DNA of 64,000 nt from Thuidium tamariscinum (lineage: Eukaryota > Streptophyta > Bryopsida > Hypnales > Thuidiaceae), in contig OX344750.2 in NCBI GenBank assembly GCA_947034885.2, positions 20,392,053 to 20,456,052 of the forward strand. The letters are read 5' to 3'. This document shows, one piece after another, positions 22,660 through 34,900 of the stretch. Every line of letters starts with the position of its first letter. The first letter of the stretch is position 1. The notes beneath the pieces are model-generated. The model had not been told where the DNA came from, did not search any database, and saw nothing but the letters and a program-made list of their open reading frames with translations. The position numbers and the translations under genes were made by a program.

Positions 22660-23580
22660 CCCCTAAAGGACTGAGGCATTTTCTGGCTTGAAAACCACTC
22701 AAAACTGCCATGTTTGCTACTTCCTCCCAAAAAAACAAAAAAAACAATTTTATTAGAATCTAACTGTAGGATCTTGTAAATTACTTGTCTGAGATCATAT
22801 GGTAAAATTTCATGAAGTTTGACCGTACCGATTGGAAGATATTAGCATTCAAAGTTGGAAAAAAAAGTTTTTTGAACTCTGACTTGCAATTTCAGATGAC
22901 TTTGATTGCCATTTGTTGAATTTTTTTGCACTATAGACCATGAAGTTAAAATTTATTATGTTGAACATTTGAGTTGGGAATTAGGGAAAAAAATTTCAAA
23001 AAACTACTAATTGATTTTCATTCATTAAAAAATTGTTAAGTAGAAGTAGGTCCAAGATTGAACAAAACACTAATTTGTTAATAACTTTAAGATGTAATTG
23101 GAAAACCATGATCCCAACGGTGAGCTTGTTCTTGCAAACATCCTAAATCCTATCAAAAAAGAAAATTTGAAAAATTTGAAAAATTACATTCAAAAATGAA
23201 TTCTGTAAGTTATTTTCTAAAGAAGGTGCTTAGATTGCCCGAAATTCAAGATTGTCCGTAACTTTCTCATTATTAGTCCAAATAAAATGAAATAAAGCTT
23301 CAGATGTAGAACAAAACAAAATCTTCAAGAAACAAAATAAAAAATAAAAAAATAATTTTTTTTGTGGTTTTTTTTTCCTGCCTGGCGAACTGCTTTTTGG
23401 ACATAGAATGGCATAACTTTTGCTTCCAAGCACCAATTGAAATAAAAATTATATTTTTGGAAAGCTAATCTGATTTCCTATCTTCAAAAAAAGTTTCAAA
23501 AAATAATATAAAAAACTCAAGTCACACAAGCTTGCCCGAAATTCCAAGTGTCCCCCGAGGGGACTTCAGTCCTTTAGGGG
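22660..23580. mobile_element. TTAA-flanked MITE, copy B
   Basis: TTAA at 22656-22659 and 23581-23584 flank 921 bp with termini CCCCTAAAGGACTGA and TCAGTCCTTTAGGGG, which are exact reverse complements. This is the best-preserved member of the family and is inverted relative to copy A at 3209-4131. It has no coding capacity. CCC-rich termini on a TTAA duplication are the hallmark of piggyBac-type elements, although no transposase supports that here. Confidence 0.9.
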
Positions 23581-23584
23581 TTAA

Positions 23585-25170
23585 CTTAATTCAAAATAAG
23601 AATTCACTGTTCAACTACCTTCTTACAAGTATTGAAAATTTTGAAATAATGATTAATTCAAGCATTCATTTCAGATTTAGAAAGGGATGCTTTTAGAAAG
23701 CATTTCTATTGCTTTATACATGTTGCAATGCTAGTTTTTGAACAAGCCCTGGGTTTTCAAACTATGCATGGATGGGTTTTCTAAAGGCCTATAATCACAA
23801 ATAGGGACCTATTCCAGATTGTGTTTGAAATTCATAACTAATTCAATAATGCTTCAAAAAATATGAAATGACTTGCGTTAGATTCCTCATCTATTTTTAT
23901 TACTAAAAAATAAACTAAATTTTTCATCTCAGAATATACATGAAAAAGGCACATCAACTCTTAGATGGTTGCTTTTTGAGCCTCCTCCCTCAGTAGAAAA
24001 GAACACGGCACTAAAACTCCTTTAGACCTCAATTTTGGTGCTCCAAGGAATTTGGTCATGTGTTTTTTCCAAACTCCGGCTCCTAGTCCACCATTCCACC
24101 CACTTTACAATTAACTCTAAATCACAAGAAGAAAAGTGGAATTGGCATATAACACAAGTCATTTCATAGTTTTTGGACCTTTGTGGAATAAATTATAAAT
24201 TTTTAAAGGTGAAAGTGACCACTTCTTGAAATGTACACCAATAAAATATTAAAGAAAGTAAAACGTATTTCTATATTATTGATTATTTTTAGAACAACAT
24301 TACTTTAGAGTACCGTACCTTACCTTAGAGAATTACCACCCTTACATTAAAACTATACCTAGGTCTAAGATGACAAGGGCAAGGACCAAATTCCATGGCA
24401 CCTCTACTATCAATGGCCACTTAGAGCAAACTTTTGACCATTAGATTCACTACATTCTAGTTATGCCATATCTTTTGTTTCACTATTGATAAAAGCATGA
24501 CCTCTCTATTTTTCATTTTCACTAATATTCAATAAATTAACTCTTTCATTTTGTCATAAAAAATTTATCTTAATGATAGATGGCAAGTTTCCTTCAATTC
24601 TTGTTGAATTCAACAATTTTTATTGTTTATTTTATTTTATTGTTTTAAATATTTATTTTTAGTTGATTTTGCCTTATTGACACGCTTGTTGATAATGTAT
24701 GTACCAACTGATGTTCAAAAAAAAATCTAATTTGATGTCTCAATAAGTAGCATGAAAATTTTCAAACAACACAAGATCATACTAACAAGGCATACTATGG
24801 TGGTATAATTTGTGGATTGATGTTAGTTAGTTTTTTAGATCTACATTAGAACACCAATCAAAAAGGATTTTGGATGAAAAACTATCATACATGGTACTAC
24901 CTGACTTAAAAAGAGCTTGAATAGAGATTCACACCCTTTTATATGTAATCCTTTGAAAAACTTGCCAGAACCTGTTTCAAATGTTGGACGTTAAAAAAAA
25001 CACTAAAATCAAGCATGTCACTATAAATTTTGAGACACTCTTTGCTTGTCAATTATAATGGATTTTAGGCACACTTAATTGCCTTAACAAATGCAACATG
25101 AATTTGACCTTTCATCTAGCTAATAAACGTCAAACTTTTTTTTGACTTTAAAAGGAAGTTTTTAGCCTAC
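23585..25170. other. AT-rich spacer, nothing recognised
   Basis: AT-rich sequence without coding character, terminal repeats or RNA genes that I could recognise. Confidence 0.45.
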
Positions 25171-25216
25171 CTATTGGGCCATGTAGATGCCATGTGGCAT
25201 CTACATGGCCCAATAG
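25171..25216. repeat. Perfect 46-bp palindrome
   Basis: Arms of 22 nt (left arm beginning CTATTGGGCCATGTAG) are exact reverse complements around a 2-nt TG centre. The stem is GC-richer than the surrounding DNA. No repeat-family ends were found around it. Confidence 0.85.
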
Positions 25217-25506
25217 GACACACATGCAAATTTGGATGACCTCTAGTATAGGGCAACTTTGGGTATTGATATCCACAAGTATAAGATGAGTGCAAATAGG
25301 GCAGCTATCTAAAGGACGAGTATAGATCTCCAAGATGTGACAATGGGTCTCTAAAAAGTGACTATAGGTTTTTGTAGGGCATTGGCACTTTATTCCCACC
25401 TTTGGAATGAAGTGAACACATTCACATTCTATTCTATGTGAATTTAAGTCCTATGAGTGCCTAAATATCAATCCATTATCCCTTACAAGCAATGGATCTT
25501 TTCTAT

Positions 25507-26200
25507 GAGTGATTGTAAGAAATATTTATACTATTTTTCGTCACTTGTTGCACTTTTTTTTTACCATAACTTTTGTGTTTTGGCTCCAAATGACTCAAGA
25601 TTTATAGAGAAGATATTCATGACTATCATATATGTAATTTAATTTTTTTTCATGATTTTCAAAAATAAGATACTATCCAAAAATAGACCCCAATTAAATG
25701 TCACAATTGCTAATTTATAGGTTATTATTACTATTTAGTAACCCAAAAAATTAGTTTTGAAGTGAAATTTGGATGAGGTGGTATTCTAGTAGACTTATAT
25801 CTAATGGCTAAAGGAATTTCAAGAATAATTAATTTTTTATGGTATCAAAATCTATAAAATGAGCTTCTTTTTAGCTTGTATTTTGAAACATATAAAATGT
25901 TATTTTGGTGGGAATTTTTGGTGAAATGAAAAGTTTTTATCTTTCGTATTCACTTATTTTTACTATTTTAAACTAATTTAAACATCAAAGTACCTATCTT
26001 CTTGAGGTTTGGCACTTTTCAAGTTCTCCTATTTAGAGAGTTTTTCTATGTATTTCTAGGTACCTTCATCTTAAAGTTGTATACATAAGTCATATTTTTT
26101 AAAATTTAAATTGGTTTTATAATTTTAAAGTATTCTAAAAAGAGTCATGAATACTAATGCAAAATGCAACAAATAGTTTAGGTGTTTCTTGCAATCACTT
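25507..26200. mobile_element. GGGTGATTGC-family MITE, diverged copy (TSD CTAT)
   Basis: The left end is GAGTGATTGTAAGAAATA and the right end is GTGTTTCTTGCAATCACTT. CTAT flanks it at 25503-25506 and 26201-26204. Length is 694 bp. The interior shares the 'tttggctccaaatgactcaa-atttata' segment with 46099-47187. It has no coding capacity. Confidence 0.8.
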
Positions 26201-26204
26201 CTAT

Positions 26205-26765
26205 CTATCCTAATTTCTATTTTACTTTTAATTGGTTTCAAAGTTATGCCTTGATTCTTCTTCAACTTCTTCTTTCAATGTCCTACTCTATTTCTATTTT
26301 GATTTGTTTTTATAGTTTTCCTATTTTGATCTTTTTAGTCTACCTTGATTTTCTATCCTATTTTTATCTTAACTTTCTCACCTTAATTTTTCTATTCTAC
26401 TTCTATTTTGATTTTTTTTCCAATTCTATTCTACTTCAAATCTTCAATGTCACTTTCCTATGTTTGACTTCCTATTTTAATTCTATTTTGATTTCTTAAA
26501 ATTCTATTTCTATATCAGTTTCTATTCTAATTTGATTTCCAAGTCTATTTCTATTTCTACTTTGATTCAATATCTTAATTCTACTTCTAATTTGATTTTT
26601 TAGCCCTATTTGATTTTCCATTTCTATTCTAGTTTGAATTTGGCTTTCCTATCCGATTTTGATAGTTTATTTTGTTTTATATATTATTTTAACTTGTTTT
26701 TTCCATTCTAATCTAATTTTTTTATTCTAATTTGATTTTATATTCTAACTCTATTTTTACTTTGA
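26205..26765. repeat. Degenerate TTCTATTTTGATTT low-complexity tract
   Basis: About 560 bp of T-rich sequence is built from variants of TTCTATTTTGATTT, with 'ctatttctattttgattt' recurring many times. It begins directly after the preceding MITE. It looks like a decayed short tandem repeat. The long hydrophobic frame in it is an artefact of T-richness. Confidence 0.6.
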
Positions 26766-28354
26766 TTAACATCTAAAACCAAGATGTGATGCAAATTAAA
26801 TGAGAAAAGGATAAGAACTTGCAAAGTGGAATGGAGACTTCACCAAACATCCTACAGAATAATAGTGGTTTCACACTTGCTATTCCATAAAAAAATTAGT
26901 AAATACATTAAATCGTAATTAGTAGGTATAGTGTCTCATTTCACACTTGTTTACCAAATGAACTAACTTTTGAAAGACGATCTTTTATATATTGTTTTTG
27001 TGTTCACAATATTGGTGGATGGATTTCATAAGAGGTGCTAATTCATACTGGATAAGATAAGAAAGAAGGTATTCACACCACAATGTCTATCTTCTTCTTC
27101 CATGCTTTTGTAAAGTCATTGCCATTGTGGTCATCCATCTCCTTGAACGCTTATTGTGGAATTGGAATCAAAAGGGATTTGTAAGCACCTTTAACATGAT
27201 TGTTTTGTTGAATTATAGAGAGAAAAGGTACGTCTTGGGCATTTTTATTGGGTATCCTAATGTCATTTTTGTGCCTCTTGCCTACATCTATATTGGAATT
27301 CTATGTCTTCTTGTTTGTATGTGGAGGGAAAAAAATAGACAAATTGTGTGTGTTGTGTGTGTTTTGTAGATGTAACCTTGGTTTGGAATTTATTAAGGTG
27401 TTACGAATTATTGCCTAAGGCACTTTGACACTTCTCAATATTTAAAGGCAACTTAATGCTATAGCTTCTTCCCATGTACAAGCAATGTCCACACTCCACA
27501 AAAGGTGACCACTTTGTACAAGTAAAAATTGTGGCAACTCTTAAGGCACCATTTTTTTTATAAAGGTATGGTCCTACTTGTTGTTAGTTAGAATTTTGGT
27601 GTTATTACAAGCTTCGGGGGCCTAGTATGATGGAGTGTGCTACTAAGCCTCTTTTAGGGGCAGGGCTAGAGTGCGGGCAAATTAAAGGAAATCACAAGTT
27701 TGTTAGTTTGTAGAGGGCTATGGAAGGACTTCACAATTTTCTTTAATTTTGGCTTAAGTTGAACTCAAAATTTTCCATAAGAAAATTGAACCAATGATGT
27801 GGCTTTTGTGCCACATATTGCATTTCTTGTACCACTTGCTATTTAAGCCTCTTGGCCAATCTTGTACTGAAATATGAGAAGAAAGAAGCTATTTATACTA
27901 GTGGGATAGTGGTAGGTGAAACAAACCATGTGGGATATGTGAATTAGGACAAAGAAGAGATCCACCAATCATGGTTAAGTAAAAATCGAAGAATTGTGAT
28001 AAAAATCAAATTTCAAACCTCATTTAGATAAAGAAGAGTATTTATTTTCAATAAACTTTAAACTACAAAAACTTAGGAAATCAAGTAGATTTTTATCTTC
28101 AAAAATCCATTTGAATTTCAATACTCCACCTAAGACTTATGGCAAAATTTTAGAGAGGGTGTTTGAAAATATAAGAAAAAAATTTCCATTCAAACCCCCT
28201 TTGAAATTTGTCCATAACTATTACATGAGGCATCCAAATCCCAAGCAAATTTTTAGAGATCAAAGAAAGTTTCGTACATTAGCTTCATCTACATTTTCTT
28301 TTCAAAAAAGCTATTATACTATACCCAAATGAAGTTTGCAATTCCATATAGAGT
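26766..28354. other. AT-rich spacer, nothing recognised
   Basis: No gene is supported. A 73-codon frame at 28111-28332 has a somewhat peptide-like composition but no recognisable family, start context or conservation, so it is not called. Confidence 0.4.
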
Positions 28355-30791
28355 ACATAAGCAAAAGTAGGCAACATTAGCATTGTCAATCTTATAAATG
28401 ACTTAACAATGACTAATTGTAAATCTATCATGTCATATAGCACTAACCAAGTCAACAATGCTTCATCATGATCAATGACATTGTCCACATCAACAACCAC
28501 ATTGGATGGAACATCCTACACCAACCATGATGCCCTATTAATAATTATGTTCATGTCATCCACCATGTTGAATGACACGATGTGTATCTTGTCAACAGCT
28601 ACAACTATATCTACAATTTAGTTTGCAACCACAATTGATGAAGTTTTACATCAACAAATAGATGAAAAATAGCTTATTTGTTTTCAATGACTCAAGTCTC
28701 ATAATTATGTAATTGGTCAACAATGACTCTAACCCCCAAAACGAGTTCTAATCATTTATCAATCATACTTAGACTCCCAAACAATTGCATTTATAGTCAC
28801 GTATCTTGATAATTGATATCTCATTTTCTACTAGTGCACGAATTTATCATTTATACACTATGACCTACGTAGTCTCTTAATCATCATCAAACTAAAAAAA
28901 TTGACTAGAGTCTATTTACATGTCTAAGTGACAAACTTGGTCAACATGACAAAAATATTAAAAGAATAGTAGACTTTGCAACATCTTTCACATGACAAGT
29001 GTGGTTTATTAGAAACATTCCTTAATATAATTATGTTCACTTTTAGAAAAATTCACTAGAGTACTTGCAATGATCTTTAGATTTGTATCTCAAGGCTCAA
29101 ACATTTATTTGTTTAACATTATAAACTTTGCATGTTGAGTATATTTTGTATAACATATTAGTTTTGTTTTAGTAAAGCAACAATTGTAAAACATTCTCCT
29201 TGTCAACTATAGAATACTAGGTTCATTTTTACTTGTATGTATAATAATGCTATGTGAAATGTTTTAATTCACTTTTCATGTGGAATTGTTCTATTTTAAC
29301 AAATTTGGCATCTCTTGCAATGTATTCAAAAAACATTAGAAGACAATGACACAAAAGATGAATGTAAAGGTGTCATTTTGGAGATGCTTCATGAAACATA
29401 CGTTGGTGATTTCTTGAATCTCTATATAAAAGAGCAATTTACATAGTTTATACATTTATTTGGGTGCATGAAGATTATTTATAAATAGACTTTCAATTGA
29501 AATTAATAAGAAATATTCTAGGAAGACATTACACCAAAAAAATATCTTCTCACAAGAATTTTGTACTTGACGTATGTGATATGTCAAGCTACAATATGTA
29601 AGATTTTGACTTTTAAATATAGCGGATTCTTAGTCAAGTAAATATTAATTGTTTGTACAAGAATTTGATTCTTACAAAAGGTATGATAATGTAAATAAAC
29701 AAACTAGATATGTATGTTTGCTAACAATGACATTGAACTAAGGTTATAATGTAGATATGAATCCCCTTAAGATCTTTTTGTGAAGGTGATTTGATTTGAT
29801 TTTGATGACTAATTAATACCTATTTCAAGTGATGGTTATTTGTAGACAAGAATGTAATAAAATTGAACAATGTATAAGTGCCATTTGTTTAAAGTATTTG
29901 GATTATGTCATTCATAACCAAATCAATCATTGTATGATCTATATTACAAGAAGTACAAGATAGATTTTCATGGTTATAGTTGCCTCAAAGCTTGTAATGA
30001 ATTGGAAAAACATCATCAACAAATCTAATGCATGGTACAAAGGATATGCTAAAAGTCCACCATTTTAAAATATTGTTTTAAAATAATTATTGGATTGAAT
30101 AGCATTTCATTAGTTGTCATTTTTTGTTCATTGTCTCCATGTTTTATATTATTCAAAATACTAGTAGTGTCCATTGTATATATAGAACTATAGTGAGTGT
30201 TATTTTTGAACATCTCTTTCTAATCACAATCTTTCAATGTCATAGGAGGCATAGTATTCTTATGAGTATTGAGATATGTCTTTGGTATAAAATATGTTGT
30301 TGAAACATAATAGTATTTATCATTTGATGGAAGTTGTTTATGTTTCAAGTAAGTCTTGACAACATTTTGTAGTAGGTCTAAACAACAATTTACAGTCATC
30401 ATTGGTAAAAGAAACCATAGTCTCAATGGAAACCTATCATTGCAAAGACATCACCAATAAGATATTATGGTGTGTGTGTGTGTGTGTGTTAGAAAAGCCA
30501 AAATGTTAGTTTTTGAATGGTTTCCTGATAGAAAATGGCATTAATCCTTTTTAGGATGGAAAGAAATTAATCTTTCAATGTCATAGAAGGCATTGTATTC
30601 TAATCAATATTGAGATATATCTTTAATGTAAAATATATTGTTGAAACATAATAGTATTTATCATTTGATGAAAGTTGTTTATGTTTCAAGTAAGTCTTGA
30701 CAATATTTTGTAGTAGGTCTAAACAACAATTTACAGTCATCATTGGTAAAAGAAATCATAGTCTCAATGGAAACCTTTCATCGCAAAGACA
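28355..30791. repeat. Left arm of a 2.44-kb inverted repeat
   Basis: Read backwards, this arm matches 31620-34065. Inner positions pair by a constant sum of 62411 and outer ones by 62420. The shift of 9 comes from one indel near 28580. All stretches compared from about 28590 inward were identical, including the TG microsatellite length. The outer 230 bp differ at roughly 5 percent. There is no coding capacity beyond a shared 68-codon frame. No target-site duplication is evident at the outer ends. Confidence 0.92.
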
Positions 30792-30909
30792 TCACCAATA
30801 AGATATTATGGTGTGTGTGTGTGTGTTGAAAAAGCCAAAATGTTAGTTTTTGAATGGTTTCCTGATAGAGAAATGGGATTAATCCTTTTTAGGGTGGAAA
30901 GAAATTAAT
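30231..30909. repeat. Tandem duplication of a ~340-bp unit with TG microsatellites
   Basis: Units 30231-30571 and 30572-30909 both start CTTTCAATGTCATAG and end GGAAAGAAATTAAT. They share the same internal order: an AAACATAATAGTATTTATC segment, a GTCATCATTGG segment, a (TG)n run and CCAAAATGTTAGTTTTTG. The second unit has a shorter TG run. The inverted repeat's symmetry breaks inside the second unit at 30791. The right arm thus carries one full unit and part of another. Confidence 0.85.
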
Positions 30910-31619
30910 AATTAAATTCAAATAATTTGGTGAAGTCCAATCCAAATGATAAATTGAAGTTCATAATAATAAAATATCTCTTGAGAAATTCAAAACTTAA
31001 TACTACTTAAAATATCTATAACATCAAACATGGAATATGCAACATTTGTATTGATGCAATTTTTCAATGAGCACTTTAGAATAGGCTTATTTGACTAGTA
31101 AAATAATAAGATTTTGCATTTTCCTAAAAAATATATATCTACTTCGATGACTCAAGTGTCTAAAGTGTTTTTGATAGTATATATTTAATCTAAGTAAAGC
31201 ATTTCATTTTACACAAATGTATTGAACTATATGAAAGAAGTCTCTCAAGTACTTGAATGGAATAATTATTACCACCAATTACATCAAATGCATGACAACA
31301 AACTCATTTCATTCATTAAACAAAATTTACCAAATATTGAAATCATTCAAGACAAACTCTTGAACTTTAGAAATTGAAAAGGTACAATATTCAAAATTAG
31401 CAATTTTGAAACAGACATGCATATCTTTTCCTAAAACTATACATCAATTTATATAACAATGAAAACAAAACTTCCACAATATAATTATGTAAGTTTAAGG
31501 TTCTCAACAACAAATGATCATCTATTCATGACATATGAAACCAAGGTTAATGAATAAACTTTTGTTTTGAATCTACAAAATTAGAGGGTTAACATCTATT
31601 AAGGTATTAAAATTCATGT
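30792..31619. other. Spacer between the inverted-repeat arms
   Basis: 828 bp. The first 118 bp are the remainder of the second 340-bp unit. The rest is unique AT-rich sequence without a recognisable gene. Confidence 0.7.
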
Positions 31620-34065
31620 TGTCTTTGCGATGAAAGGTTTCCATTGAGACTATGATTTCTTTTACCAATGATGACTGTAAATTGTTGTTTAGACCTACTA
31701 CAAAATATTGTCAAGACTTACTTGAAACATAAACAACTTTCATCAAATGATAAATACTATTATGTTTCAACAATATATTTTACATTAAAGATATATCTCA
31801 ATATTGATTAGAATACAATGCCTTCTATGACATTGAAAGATTAATTTCTTTCCATCCTAAAAAGGATTAATGCCATTTTCTATCAGGAAACCATTCAAAA
31901 ACTAACATTTTGGCTTTTCTAACACACACACACACACACACCATAATATCTTATTGGTGATGTCTTTGCAATGATAGGTTTCCATTGAGACTATGGTTTC
32001 TTTTACCAATGATGACTGTAAATTGTTGTTTAGACCTACTACAAAATGTTGTCAAGACTTACTTGAAACATAAACAACTTCCATCAAATGATAAATACTA
32101 TTATGTTTCAACAACATATTTTATACCAAAGACATATCTCAATACTCATAAGAATACTATGCCTCCTATGACATTGAAAGATTGTGATTAGAAAGAGATG
32201 TTCAAAAATAACACTCACTATAGTTCTATATATACAATGGACACTACTAGTATTTTGAATAATATAAAACATGGAGACAATGAACAAAAAATGACAACTA
32301 ATGAAATGCTATTCAATCCAATAATTATTTTAAAACAATATTTTAAAATGGTGGACTTTTAGCATATCCTTTGTACCATGCATTAGATTTGTTGATGATG
32401 TTTTTCCAATTCATTACAAGCTTTGAGGCAACTATAACCATGAAAATCTATCTTGTACTTCTTGTAATATAGATCATACAATGATTGATTTGGTTATGAA
32501 TGACATAATCCAAATACTTTAAACAAATGGCACTTATACATTGTTCAATTTTATTACATTCTTGTCTACAAATAACCATCACTTGAAATAGGTATTAATT
32601 AGTCATCAAAATCAAATCAAATCACCTTCACAAAAAGATCTTAAGGGGATTCATATCTACATTATAACCTTAGTTCAATGTCATTGTTAGCAAACATACA
32701 TATCTAGTTTGTTTATTTACATTATCATACCTTTTGTAAGAATCAAATTCTTGTACAAACAATTAATATTTACTTGACTAAGAATCCGCTATATTTAAAA
32801 GTCAAAATCTTACATATTGTAGCTTGACATATCACATACGTCAAGTACAAAATTCTTGTGAGAAGATATTTTTTTGGTGTAATGTCTTCCTAGAATATTT
32901 CTTATTAATTTCAATTGAAAGTCTATTTATAAATAATCTTCATGCACCCAAATAAATGTATAAACTATGTAAATTGCTCTTTTATATAGAGATTCAAGAA
33001 ATCACCAACGTATGTTTCATGAAGCATCTCCAAAATGACACCTTTACATTCATCTTTTGTGTCATTGTCTTCTAATGTTTTTTGAATACATTGCAAGAGA
33101 TGCCAAATTTGTTAAAATAGAACAATTCCACATGAAAAGTGAATTAAAACATTTCACATAGCATTATTATACATACAAGTAAAAATGAACCTAGTATTCT
33201 ATAGTTGACAAGGAGAATGTTTTACAATTGTTGCTTTACTAAAACAAAACTAATATGTTATACAAAATATACTCAACATGCAAAGTTTATAATGTTAAAC
33301 AAATAAATGTTTGAGCCTTGAGATACAAATCTAAAGATCATTGCAAGTACTCTAGTGAATTTTTCTAAAAGTGAACATAATTATATTAAGGAATGTTTCT
33401 AATAAACCACACTTGTCATGTGAAAGATGTTGCAAAGTCTACTATTCTTTTAATATTTTTGTCATGTTGACCAAGTTTGTCACTTAGACATGTAAATAGA
33501 CTCTAGTCAATTTTTTTAGTTTGATGATGATTAAGAGACTACGTAGGTCATAGTGTATAAATGATAAATTCGTGCACTAGTAGAAAATGAGATATCAATT
33601 ATCAAGATACGTGACTATAAATGCAATTGTTTGGGAGTCTAAGTATGATTGATAAATGATTAGAACTCGTTTTGGGGGTTAGAGTCATTGTTGACCAATT
33701 ACATAATTATGAGACTTGAGTCATTGAAAACAAATAAGCTATTTTTCATCTATTTGTTGATGTAAAACTTCATCAATTGTGGTTGCAAACTAAATTGTAG
33801 ATATAGTTGTAGCTGTTGACAAGATACGGTTGATGTGGCACGTGTCATTCAACATGGTAGATGACATGAACATAATTGCTAATAGGGCATCATGGTTGGT
33901 GTAGGATGTTCCATCCAATGTGGTTGTTGATGTGGACAGTGCCATTGATCATGATGAAGCATCGTTGACATGATTATTGCTATATGACATGATAGATTTA
34001 CAATTAGTCATTGTTAAGTCATTTATAAGATTGATGATGCTAATGTAGCCTACTTTTGCTTATGT
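31620..34065. repeat. Right arm of the 2.44-kb inverted repeat
   Basis: Reverse complement of 28355-30791. It ends at GCTTATGT, matching ACATAAGC at 28355. The 9-nt difference lies around 33826, where this arm has a longer GATACGGTTGATGTGGCACG segment. With the left arm it could form a stem of about 2.4 kb if transcribed through. No promoter or transcript boundary can be identified from sequence alone. Confidence 0.92.
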
Positions 34066-34166
34066 GGTAAATGGTTATAGGTTGTGCTTGTGTAATTGAA
34101 AATAATATGTGTTATTTATTTCAATAGTCATATATTTGTTATGCAATAGTTTTGTATAGGACTATT

Positions 34167-34896
34167 GGGTCATTGCAAGAAACACTTACTGGTTTTGGCT
34201 CAGAATGGCTCAAAATTAGTGAGTTCTGTGACTTTGTGAGTCCTATGACCCTTTGAAATAAATTTTTTAAGAATTGAAAAAAATATGGATAGTTTGAAGA
34301 GAAATGAGAATATTATGTCTCTTGAAATTCAGACCTAAAAAATTGTTTCTCTAAATGTTATAGACATTGGAAAATACAATGAAAATAGTTTTTTTTTCAC
34401 TAATTTGGTAAAAATAGTAAAAAAATTCAAAAAATAAAAATGAAATATCTATTTTTTTTCAAGTAAAGGTCTTTCTTTTTCCGACAAATTTCATCTTTGA
34501 AAAAAAATAATTCTATTCTCTACACTTGCGCAAAGTCAGCCACTTTGACGACATGTGAAGGTTGAACAATATAGTATTTTTATAAAATCTCTTCGTAGTC
34601 TTGTGTAAATTAAGGTGAGGTCCTTGCATGACAATTTTCAGCTTAGAATTTTCATTTTGGGTTCAAAAATAGGACTAAAAACCTCCAAAATGGCCTAAGT
34701 AGGCACCTAATTGGGGGCAATTTAAAATTAGTAAACTGATTTTGAAAAAATTAAAAAAATTAGACAAAATTTAAAACTTTTGTAGGAACCTTCATTTCAA
34801 GTCGGATGAACAAAAGACGCAAAAGTTATGAGCAAAGAACTACCTACTAAAGGTCAAGGGGACAAAAAAAAGGACAAGTGTTTCTTGCAATCACCC
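34167..34896. mobile_element. GGGTGATTGC-family MITE, copy (TSD TATT)
   Basis: Termini are GGGTCATTGCAAGAAACACTT and AAGTGTTTCTTGCAATCACCC, flanked by TATT at 34163-34166 and 34897-34900. Length is 730 bp. The interior is homologous to 1856-2611, including a 'ggactaaaa' segment followed by 'gggggca'. It starts about 100 bp beyond the right arm of the large inverted repeat. Confidence 0.88.
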
Positions 34897-34900
34897 TATT

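Noticed and set aside
22656..23584. Telomere-like CCCTAAA/TTTAGGG at repeat ends
   Set aside because: The motif occurs once per end as part of the TTAA element termini, not in tandem, so it is not an interstitial telomere.
26182..26499. 105-codon hydrophobic frame resembling a membrane protein
   Set aside because: It is a translation of the T-rich TTCTATTTTGATTT tract and starts within the end of a MITE.
30220..32191. Identical 68-codon frames at 30220-30426 (-) and 31985-32191 (+)
   Set aside because: They are the same sequence in the two arms of the inverted repeat, include repeat-unit sequence and look like no protein family.
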